DNA from: Flammeovirgaceae bacterium UBA4659
Lineage (GTDB): Bacteria; Bacteroidota; Bacteroidia; Cytophagales; Cyclobacteriaceae
Reading direction: 5' to 3'
NCBI GenBank assembly: GCA_002405445.1
Contig: DHLV01000249.1
Span: 10,959-24,197 of the forward strand
DNA: 13,239 nucleotides
The notes beneath the pieces were generated by a model. The model worked only from the letters and a program-made list of their open reading frames with translations. It ran no database searches and had not been told where the DNA came from. This document shows positions 8,315-13,239 of the stretch, piece by piece; positions within the stretch are counted from its first letter, which is position 1, and the number at the start of each line of letters is the position of its first letter. The position numbers and the translations under genes were made by a program.

Positions 8315-8511
8315 ATCGCCTCTGGGTTGTATAACGCAATGTATGCAATAGAAATTGCTGTTGCATCAGCTACAAATCAAAATTGGCATTTTACCCACTT
8401 GTGATGAAAACTGATGGGGGTTCTTTAGTTGTGCAGATCCCTGCTGTCTAGCGGAGGCCTGCCAAGATTGTTGATCTTTTTGGTACCACATGCCGCGATT
8501 ACAGTAGCGGA
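8315..8511. other. Intergenic region between nadD and the DUF5686 gene
   Basis: About 200 bases (240 if the DUF5686 start is at 8272) without a supported gene. No TAnnTTTG promoter element was found on the minus strand ahead of the DUF5686 gene. Small hairpins exist (CCGC/GCGG at about 8493-8510; AAGAT/ATCTT at 8464-8478), but neither is followed by a T-run in the minus direction, so no terminator is called after nadD. Confidence 0.35.
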
Positions 8512-9087
8512 TTATTTGTAGAAACCTTTCAGCCGTATCATCGTCTCTACAGATTCGGGAACGAGGTAACGAATGGATTTGTTGTTCTTGATGCAGTTAC
8601 GGATGTAGGTTGCCGAAATGTCCAAGAGTGGCGCCTCCACCATTTTCACATTTGGATGGCGTTTGAATTCGGAATCGGTGACGTGCGGGCGTGGGTAAAC
8701 ATACAGACCGTAATGTGCCAGAATCTGGTCATGGTTTTTCCACTTGGCAAAGTTTTCCAGATTGTCTTCGCCAACAATCACTTTAAATTCTTTGTCGGGA
8801 TGCTTTTCATGCAAATGGGCGAGTGTATGAATGGTGTAACTGGGTATGGGCAAGCGAAATTCCACGTCTGATACTTCAATTTTAGCATGGTCAGCCACCG
8901 CGGCCTTGGCCATGTCATAGCGATCAAACTGATGCAGCAATCCTTTGCTGGGCTTCAGCGGGTTTTGAGGCGAAACCACCAGCCACACTTTTTTCAAGTC
9001 AGTATTTTCGGCCATCACGTTGGCGATAATGAGGTGGCCAATATGGATGGGATTGAAGGAACCAAAGAATAAACCGACTTTTTGCAT
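8512..9087 (-). CDS. nadD: Nicotinate-nucleotide adenylyltransferase
   Basis: NadD transfers AMP from ATP to nicotinate mononucleotide, giving deamido-NAD, an essential cytoplasmic step of NAD synthesis. The 191-residue protein has the complete nucleotidyltransferase signature: GSFNPIHIGH (9-18) at the N-terminus, SPQNPLKP (39-46), VGEDNLENFAKWKNHDQIL (105-123) for NaMN and adenine contacts, and ISATYIR (157-163), the S/T-x-x-x-R ATP-binding motif. Length is normal. The ATG (9087-9085) overlaps the TAA of the PIN-domain gene by one base (TAATG). From memory, nadD in related Cytophagales often follows gmk directly; here a toxin-antitoxin-like pair lies between them, so nadD is probably transcribed from the antitoxin promoter or by read-through from gmk. 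Confidence 0.97.
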   Translation of the reverse strand: MQKVGLFFGSFNPIHIGHLIIANVMAENTDLKKVWLVVSPQNPLKPSKGLLHQFDRYDMAKAAVADHAKIEVSDVEFRLPIPSYTIHTLAHLHEKHPDKEFKVIVGEDNLENFAKWKNHDQILAHYGLYVYPRPHVTDSEFKRHPNVKMVEAPLLDISATYIRNCIKNNKSIRYLVPESVETMIRLKGFYK

Positions 9088-9502
9088 TAGTGCGAAACGA
9101 TTTTCAAAAATTCCTTTGGGGTTAGAACGGGTACTTTAGATGGTTTAAAGTCAGCTTTGTTACGGGTAATTATGGCCTCAACATTTTTGACTGCCAATGA
9201 AGAAAAATACTGGAGACCATCTTCGAAATCGCTGAAAGAAGAATCTATGTTCTTTTCAAAGTGTGCTCGGCTAAGGCTAATTACGTTAACCCATTTCAAA
9301 AGCCCAGCAATAACGGCAAAAGGTTTTTTGCCATTCTCTTTCACTATGTAGGCAATATTTGCTAGTGATAGAGTAGACAAGTAGATTTCAATGTCACCTG
9401 CTTCGTGAAGCAAAACAATTTTGAGGCATCCTCGACAAAGCCCTCTCGGTCTAAAACCAAATCAAGTACCACGTTGGCGTCAAGCCATATCCTTTTGCTC
9501 AT
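9087..9502 (-). pseudogene. PIN-domain toxin (VapC-like), frameshifted
   Basis: A PIN-domain ribonuclease toxin, broken by a single-base frame change. From the ATG at 9502-9500 the first frame gives SKRIWLDANVVLDLVLDREG, the canonical PIN N-terminus with the first catalytic Asp in LDANVVLD, and continues to EDASK. It then goes out of frame and stops at TAG 9364-9362 after 46 residues. From the A-run at 9419-9422 (minus strand TCAAAATTG) the -1 frame continues the domain as IVLLHEAGDIEIYLSTLSLANIAYI and ends with AIITRNKADF, the conserved C-terminal acidic motif, and TPKEFL. One extra A would give an intact protein of about 138 residues, the usual PIN length. The start overlaps the antitoxin stop by four bases (ATGA), the stop overlaps nadD by one. 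Alternatives are a sequencing error in the homopolymer, or -1 slippage on A-AAA. Confidence 0.8.
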
Positions 9503-9741
9503 TTATATTTTTTTGCCAGATATTCGGCTATTTTCCTCTTATAATTGAAATTTTTTGAGGCTTTTCCTCCAATGCCCTTCAGCTCTAAAATGGAACTTCT
9601 CATTGGGTTTTTTTCGAGTCGGCCAATTTTCTTAAGGTACTCCTCTACTAACTTCGATATGCTTTGGCCTCGCGCTTTAGATAGCCGTTTCGCGGACTCA
9701 ATTACTTTTGAGTCAATACTGAGGGTTAACTTTGATGTCAT
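9499..9741 (-). CDS. DUF6364-type antitoxin (ribbon-helix-helix-like)
   Basis: An 80-residue basic protein that I read as the antitoxin partner of the PIN-domain gene. The N-terminus TSKLTLSIDSKVIESAKRLSK is a short beta-strand followed by a helix, then GQSISKLVEEYLKKI forms a second helix, the ribbon-helix-helix layout that dimerises and binds operator DNA. This pattern is that of the DUF6364 family, commonly found beside PIN toxins in Bacteroidota. The C-terminal half (NPMRSSILELKGIGGK, then a Lys-rich tail) would be the toxin-wrapping segment. The ATG at 9741-9739 is the only sensible start, and the stop overlaps the toxin start (ATGA). As in other TA modules it probably represses its own promoter just upstream; the antitoxin frame is intact although the toxin's is not. 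Confidence 0.85.
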   Translation of the reverse strand: MTSKLTLSIDSKVIESAKRLSKARGQSISKLVEEYLKKIGRLEKNPMRSSILELKGIGGKASKNFNYKRKIAEYLAKKYK

Positions 9742-9767
9742 ACGGCTAAAAACAATGAATACGTAAA

Positions 9768-9794
9768 GAAAGCTATTTCACAGGGATTAAACAA
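9768..9794 (-). promoter_or_regulatory. Putative promoter of the antitoxin-PIN-nadD unit
   Basis: On the minus strand TTG (9794-9792) is followed after 16 bases by TAGCTTTC (9775-9768), a seven-of-eight match to TAnnTTTG with near-usual spacing for Bacteroidota TTG-n17-TAnnTTTG promoters. It lies 26 bases ahead of the antitoxin ATG, in the short gap after gmk. It would make the TA pair and nadD independent of the gmk transcript. Confidence 0.42.
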
Positions 9795-9809
9795 GATAGA
9801 AAAATGGTC

Positions 9810-10409
9810 TTACTGGCCTTTAAAGTTATCGTAGAGTCTTTGCGCCTCACGCAAAGACTTTTGCAAATCCTCATTCACCAGCACCACATCAAACCTATCT
9901 TGAAAACTCATTTCAAACTTTGCCTTGAAGAGCCTACGCGAAAGACTTTCTTCCGTTTCGGTGCCACGTTCGCGCAGTCGCTCTGCCAGCACTTCGTATG
10001 AGGGTACTTTTACAAAAACAGAGAGCGCCTTGTCGCCAAAATATTTTTTTAAATTGATTCCGCCTTTTACGTCTACATCAAAAATTACATTTTTACCTTC
10101 ACGCCAAATGCGTTCAATTTCAGATTTCAGTGTTCCGTAGAAGTTTCCTGCATAGACCTCTTCCCATTCGATGAACTCGCTGGCATCAATTTTTTTCTTA
10201 AAATCTTCAGGCGTCAGAAAATAATAGTCCTTACCGTTCTCTTCCGTGCGACCGCGCTTGTCACGCGTGGAGGCTGAAATTGAAAAACCTAAATCGGCAT
10301 TGGTTGCCAGCAAATGTTTTACGATGGTAGTTTTTCCCGAGCCAGACGGGGCAGAAAAAATGATCGCTTTCCCGCCTTTCGCTATGGCTTCAGTCGGTAA
10401 ACCTGCCAT
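9810..10409 (-). CDS. gmk: Guanylate kinase
   Basis: Gmk phosphorylates GMP to GDP with ATP, an essential cytoplasmic step feeding GTP, dGTP and (p)ppGpp pools. The 199-residue protein shows the P-loop [11 protein letters not shown] (18-28), with Ala in place of the usual first Gly as is common in Bacteroidota. It also shows the GMP-binding segment [21 protein letters not shown], the GNFYGT segment, [10 protein letters not shown] (Walker B-like), and a LID region [15 protein letters not shown]. The ATG at 10409-10407 is preferred over the GTG one codon earlier (10412-10410). It overlaps the anti-sigma stop by one base (TGATG), which implies translational coupling to the sigma/anti-sigma genes. 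Length is normal. Confidence 0.97.
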   Translation of the reverse strand: MAGLPTEAIAKGGKAIIFSAPSGSGKTTIVKHLLATNADLGFSISASTRDKRGRTEENGKDYYFLTPEDFKKKIDASEFIEWEEVYAGNFYGTLKSEIERIWREGKNVIFDVDVKGGINLKKYFGDKALSVFVKVPSYEVLAERLRERGTETEESLSRRLFKAKFEMSFQDRFDVVLVNEDLQKSLREAQRLYDNFKGQ

Positions 10410-10666
10410 CACGCGGAAATAGAAAGTTGAGATTTGATGCGGGCAACCAAATCAGCAGGCGCCTCACCGCCACAGCATTTTGTCTGCAACATTTGCTTGA
10501 TGGTAATTTCCAGGTTGTACGAGTGGTGGCATGGCAGGCAAACGCACATGTGCTCTTTGAAGTGTGCAATTTGTTCGTCACTTGCCTGGCCATCTAAAAT
10601 GGTCTGCAGCATCTCTTTGCAGGTAGGCCGTGTGTCAGCAGAATGAAAAGGGTTGTGTGGGTTCAT
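10409..10666 (-). CDS. Zinc-binding anti-sigma factor (ZAS/RsrA-like)
   Basis: An 85-residue soluble protein with no membrane segment, predicted to hold the adjacent ECF sigma factor inactive. It has the ZAS pattern: Cys16, then H39-x3-C43-x2-C46 within HMCVCLPC, and a helix after it. An additional adjacent pair Cys64-Cys65 (TKCCGG) resembles the double Cys near the C-terminus of Streptomyces RsrA, whose disulfide formation releases zinc and the sigma factor SigR under thiol stress. That makes a redox role likely here, but this is inference from cysteine layout. The ATG (10666-10664) lies two bases after the sigma stop, and the gene's stop overlaps the gmk start. Small size and position, more than overall similarity, carry the call. 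Confidence 0.82.
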   Translation of the reverse strand: MNPHNPFHSADTRPTCKEMLQTILDGQASDEQIAHFKEHMCVCLPCHHSYNLEITIKQMLQTKCCGGEAPADLVARIKSQLSISA

Positions 10667-10668
10667 AA

Positions 10669-11259
10669 CTACGCATTTTTGTAGCCCATTGATTTGGCGT
10701 AATCGCTCAATTTCTCTTTGAGCAGATTGCGCGCGCGGTGTAAGCGGCTGCGCACCGTGCCAATCGGTATATCCAGAATCTTCGCCATTTCCTCATACTT
10801 AAACCCTTCCAAGTCACACAAAATGATCACGGTTTTAAAGTCTACATCCAGCGAGTTCAGGGCATTTGAAATCTCATCGCCCATCATATCCTTCACTGAT
10901 TCAACCCGCAAGTCGGGCGTGATCTGCCGATTAAAATCTTCGGAGTTATAATATGTTTCTACTTCCTGGTAGTCTATTGTGTGGGGTTCTTTGCTTTTTC
11001 TACGGTAGTCGTTGATGAAGCTGTTTTTTAAGATACGAAACAGCCACGCCTTGGCATTTGTTCCTTTTTGGAATGATTCTATGAACCGGTAAGCCTTGAG
11101 GTAGGTGTCTTGCACCAAGTCTTTGGCATCGTCACGCTCCAGCGTAAGCCGATAGGCAAAGTTGTACATTGCATGGATATGTGGCATAAATTCTCCCTGA
11201 AAGATCTCTGCCTTTTCTTTATCGGAATAATGTTTCTTGGTTTGCTCTTCTAACTCCAT
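10669..11259 (-). CDS. ECF-family RNA polymerase sigma factor (SigR-like)
   Basis: A group 4 (ECF) sigma factor of 196 residues that would direct RNA polymerase to a stress regulon when freed from the downstream anti-sigma protein. Region 2 spans about 24-90, with YNFAYRLTLERDDAKDLVQDTYLKAY and KAWLFRILKNSFINDYRR, the core-binding and -10-recognition helices. Region 4 spans about 131-185, with NSLDVDFKTVIILCDLEGFKYEEMA and the helix-turn-helix IPIGTVRSRLHRAR. Close homologues are widespread in Bacteroidota. The frame could be extended to a TTG at 11328, but that would overlap the upstream glycosyltransferase gene by 32 bases and add residues unlike the family; the ATG at 11259-11257 gives the familiar MELEEQ start. 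The two genes downstream (anti-sigma, gmk) appear to be in the same transcript. Confidence 0.93.
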   Translation of the reverse strand: MELEEQTKKHYSDKEKAEIFQGEFMPHIHAMYNFAYRLTLERDDAKDLVQDTYLKAYRFIESFQKGTNAKAWLFRILKNSFINDYRRKSKEPHTIDYQEVETYYNSEDFNRQITPDLRVESVKDMMGDEISNALNSLDVDFKTVIILCDLEGFKYEEMAKILDIPIGTVRSRLHRARNLLKEKLSDYAKSMGYKNA

Positions 11260-11296
11260 GAGCCGGTAAAGGTACGAAACATGCGCGAAAGGGCAG

Positions 11297-12157
11297 TCAA
11301 ATGATTTTATAGTTTTTGTATTCGCCAATGCGGTAGCCCACCAATCGCTTTATCTTTTCTTTGAAGCTATATTTCTTCTTGCTCACATCATGGTCAAATT
11401 TCCAGTTTTTCTTCGCGATCCGATTTTCCATTACAGTAGGATGTGTTTCGGTAAAAAGCGCGAGTGAATCAATGTTACTGTAATCAAACTCAGATGCTTT
11501 GGCAACGTGCTGGTCAATCCATTCATCGGTGTGGTAAAGCGAGCTAAAAGCCGTCTGCTTGCGCTGCATAGCGGCCGGCTCGCGTACCCAGCCGTAGTGG
11601 TAAATGTAGGCGTCAATTAATTTTACCCGTAGTTTTTGATTGGGCTTTTTTCTAAACCCCTGCGCATCCCGATAAGAAAAAATATTCTTGTTGTTTTTGA
11701 TAATTCGGATCTCGTGTCTGTACCAGCGCCACGATTCGCCCACGTAATCATATGACCCGTAAAAGTGTTTGTAGTGAAACAGCAAACCATCTACCACAGG
11801 GTCATCTTTGAATTGCCCCAAAGCGTTGCGGATGACCGTATGATACTTTTCATGTACCACTTCATCTGCTTGGATGTAAAAACACCAATCTGCATCTACA
11901 TGGATTGCTTGAAAAGCTTTGTCTGTTTCCACGGCTAGTACACGCCCTCCTTCCCGCAATCCGTCATCCCAAACGGTATGTACGATTTTGATTTTTTCGG
12001 GATGAATGCTTTGAATGAGTTCTAGGGTTGCGTCTTCAGATTGACCTACCGCTACCACAAACTCATCGCACAACGGCAAAATGGACAGAATGGCTTCTAC
12101 CACAGGGTAGTCGTACCTGATAGCATTCCGGATAATAGTGAATCCTACAACTTTCAT
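11297..12157 (-). CDS. Family 2-like glycosyltransferase
   Basis: A 286-residue GT-A fold glycosyltransferase, predicted to work on the cytoplasmic face in cell-surface polysaccharide or lipopolysaccharide synthesis. It opens with a Rossmann-type strand KVVGFTIIRNAI and VVEAILSILPLCDEFVVAVG, a standard GT2 nucleotide-sugar-binding start. WCFYIQADEVVHEKY (about 91-105) is the DxD-equivalent metal/sugar site, here QADE as in a known subgroup. HYGWVREP around two thirds along and a basic C-terminus complete it; no membrane segments. The ATG (12157-12155) overlaps the stop of the preceding gene by four bases, placing it in the same glycan operon. Sugar donor and acceptor cannot be read from the sequence. 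Confidence 0.88.
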   Translation of the reverse strand: MKVVGFTIIRNAIRYDYPVVEAILSILPLCDEFVVAVGQSEDATLELIQSIHPEKIKIVHTVWDDGLREGGRVLAVETDKAFQAIHVDADWCFYIQADEVVHEKYHTVIRNALGQFKDDPVVDGLLFHYKHFYGSYDYVGESWRWYRHEIRIIKNNKNIFSYRDAQGFRKKPNQKLRVKLIDAYIYHYGWVREPAAMQRKQTAFSSLYHTDEWIDQHVAKASEFDYSNIDSLALFTETHPTVMENRIAKKNWKFDHDVSKKKYSFKEKIKRLVGYRIGEYKNYKII

Positions 12158-12927
12158 CGCTTATAAGGAGTAACCAAAGGAACAAACCTGTTAAAAAAAA
12201 GCACAATTTTTCGAATGGGCTTGAAAGTCACTGTTTTTTCAAGCCAAGTATGCCGACTAAGAACTTTAAGGCGTCCGGTTACTGTCTTGTGGATACATAA
12301 CTGAAAATGATTTCGCCAATGATCGTAAAACTGATATAAGCCACGATAAAACTCTTCGCTCATACTGCCTCCGCTTAAATGCGTGACGTGAAAATCAATG
12401 ACGTAGCACGAATACCCGAGACCAATGGCATGTAAGCAACTATCGGAACCATATAAGTGAAAACCCGATAGTTGCTGGGAACACCGTGCACGGTTTTTCA
12501 TATTAAAAACAAGCAAATTCTCATCAAGTGTAAAGACTTTCTGTGGAAAAGCGCCTTTCCAATTATAAGACTGATTGGCATCTGAAATTCTGATAACGTA
12601 TTTGTATCGTTCGTTTACACCGGCATTGCCAGCGATAGACCAATCCGAATCTAGTGAATTCAAACCTTCCAGCAAAAAAACAAGACGTTCATAGCCATGC
12701 CCTTGGTTGAAAAGTAAGTCTTGATGGCAAAAAATTAAGTAATTTTCTTGCGTTTGACTAAGTGCGAGATTAATGGTTGCATAAGGATCGAACTTGTTTT
12801 CGAGCGAGTTATCGAATACTGTAAAACGGGTATTAAGCTTATTGAAGCCCGCGCTCTCCAGACTGGCTAACATTTGTTGGTACTGGTCAGGCCGATTCAC
12901 TATTGTGCATAGGTGAAAGGTACTCAT
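12154..12927 (-). CDS. Glycosyltransferase-like protein (Glyco_tranf_2_5-like)
   Basis: A 257-residue protein resembling the GT-A-like family PF13712 (glycosyltransferase family 2/5-like). Evidence: an N-terminal strand FHLCTIVNRPDQYQQMLASL; YLIFCHQDLLF (63-73), the counterpart of the acidic sugar-nucleotide/metal motif (HQD); and SGFHLYGSDSCLHAIGLGYS (154-173) followed by HVTHLSGGS (180-188), the family's hallmark aspartate/histidine block. The C-terminal 60 residues are basic and may contact membrane lipid. The stop overlaps the start of the next glycosyltransferase gene, and its own start overlaps the preceding partial gene (both ATGA), so all three form a tightly packed operon. Substrates are unknown; similarity is to motifs rather than to a characterised enzyme. 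Confidence 0.75.
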   Translation of the reverse strand: MSTFHLCTIVNRPDQYQQMLASLESAGFNKLNTRFTVFDNSLENKFDPYATINLALSQTQENYLIFCHQDLLFNQGHGYERLVFLLEGLNSLDSDWSIAGNAGVNERYKYVIRISDANQSYNWKGAFPQKVFTLDENLLVFNMKNRARCSQQLSGFHLYGSDSCLHAIGLGYSCYVIDFHVTHLSGGSMSEEFYRGLYQFYDHWRNHFQLCIHKTVTGRLKVLSRHTWLEKTVTFKPIRKIVLFFNRFVPLVTPYKR

Positions 12928-13239
12928 TCCAGTATTTTTTTTAACCGAAAATAGCTGATCAATTTGTTGAAAATGGAATTCTCAGGTATAGGTAGTGAGA
13001 TAATTTTCTGAAGTTTGATTCCGTATTGGCTAAAGATCTCGTCTCTATCTTCAAAGGCGGATTTACCAAGTTTGGCGTAAAGTTCACCCTTGCCCACTGG
13101 TTTCGTGTGGGTGGTTTCAATTAAATCAAAAACAGCAATACTCTTGTCTCCGAATTTTTGTCGCACCATTTCTCCCCACAAAATATCTATTCCCCACCCC
13201 GAACGATTCAAACTAAATGTTGGCAAAAGGTCTTCCAGC
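12924..13239 (-). CDS. C-terminal part of a DUF707-like protein (N-terminus beyond window)
   Basis: About 104 residues of an open frame that enters from the right edge. No ATG exists at the visible end, so the protein continues beyond the window and the first visible residues (LEDLLPTF) are internal. NRSGWGIDILWG, then KSIAVFDLIETTHTKPVG, resembles the end of DUF707 proteins (GWG-x-D, then a VVDA..VHQG-type strand), a family with a glycosyltransferase-like fold. Operon position directly before two glycosyltransferases, with a four-base overlap of its stop and the next start, supports a role in glycan assembly. The family call is tentative because most of the domain is missing. Confidence 0.55.
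   Translation of the reverse strand, partial: LEDLLPTFSLNRSGWGIDILWGEMVRQKFGDKSIAVFDLIETTHTKPVGKGELYAKLGKSAFEDRDEIFSQYGIKLQKIISLPIPENSIFNKLISYFRLKKILE

Noticed and set aside
8462..8483. Hairpin-like ccaagat-n5-atctttttgg after nadD as a terminator
   Set aside because: The short T-run follows the stem on the plus strand, where no gene is present; in the minus direction the stem is not followed by Ts and is only about 5 bp of strong pairing.
11260..11328. Longer sigma-factor start at TTG 11328
   Set aside because: It would overlap the glycosyltransferase gene by 32 bases and add an N-terminus unlike homologues; the ATG at 11259 fits the family.

Overview
The window looks like a chromosomal segment of a Bacteroidota bacterium, most likely of the Cytophagales type. 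The evidence is a DUF5686/carboxypeptidase-regulatory-like outer-membrane protein, a plant-type glutaminyl cyclase carried as a lipoprotein, promoter elements close to the Bacteroidota TAnnTTTG -7 consensus, few Shine-Dalgarno-like sites, and an ECF sigma factor of a type widespread in that phylum. Every gene I can support lies on the minus strand, so transcription runs from high to low coordinates. Several neighbours overlap by 1 or 4 bases (ATGA, TGATG or TAATG junctions).

Region by region, in the direction of transcription. (a) 13239-11297: end of a cell-surface glycan cluster. It holds the C-terminal part of a DUF707-like protein and two GT-A type glycosyltransferases, chained by 4-base overlaps. 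(b) 11259-9810: an ECF sigma factor, a small zinc-binding anti-sigma factor with an RsrA-like cysteine pattern, and guanylate kinase (gmk), which overlaps the anti-sigma gene by one base. (c) 9794-8512: a toxin-antitoxin-like pair (DUF6364-type antitoxin, then a PIN-domain toxin) followed by nadD. The PIN frame is broken by an apparent one-base loss in an A-run, and its stop codon overlaps the nadD start. (d) 8272-5636: one large DUF5686 outer-membrane protein with no ATG start in frame. (e) 5425-2598: a selenium unit, mnmH (tRNA 2-selenouridine synthase) and selD (selenophosphate synthetase), with a glutaminyl-peptide cyclotransferase lipoprotein overlapping the end of selD. (f) 2449-887: a DinB-superfamily protein with a good promoter, followed by a membrane-anchored ATP-grasp ligase in the same reading frame and separated from it by one UGA. 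(g) 782-1: the N-terminal half of an APC-family amino acid permease running off the window.

Functionally, MnmH uses the selenophosphate made by SelD to convert 2-thiouridine to 2-selenouridine in tRNA anticodons. SelD has Cys, not Sec, at its active site, and nothing in the window indicates selenocysteine insertion. The sigma/anti-sigma pair is probably a thiol- or zinc-responsive switch whose autoregulation could reach gmk. The most notable points are the TA module wedged between gmk and nadD with a frameshifted toxin, the single in-frame UGA between the DinB and ATP-grasp genes, and the coupling of the selenium genes to glutaminyl cyclase. No RNA genes, CRISPR arrays, insertion sequences or convincing intrinsic terminators were seen, and no gene-free stretch exceeds about 210 bases.
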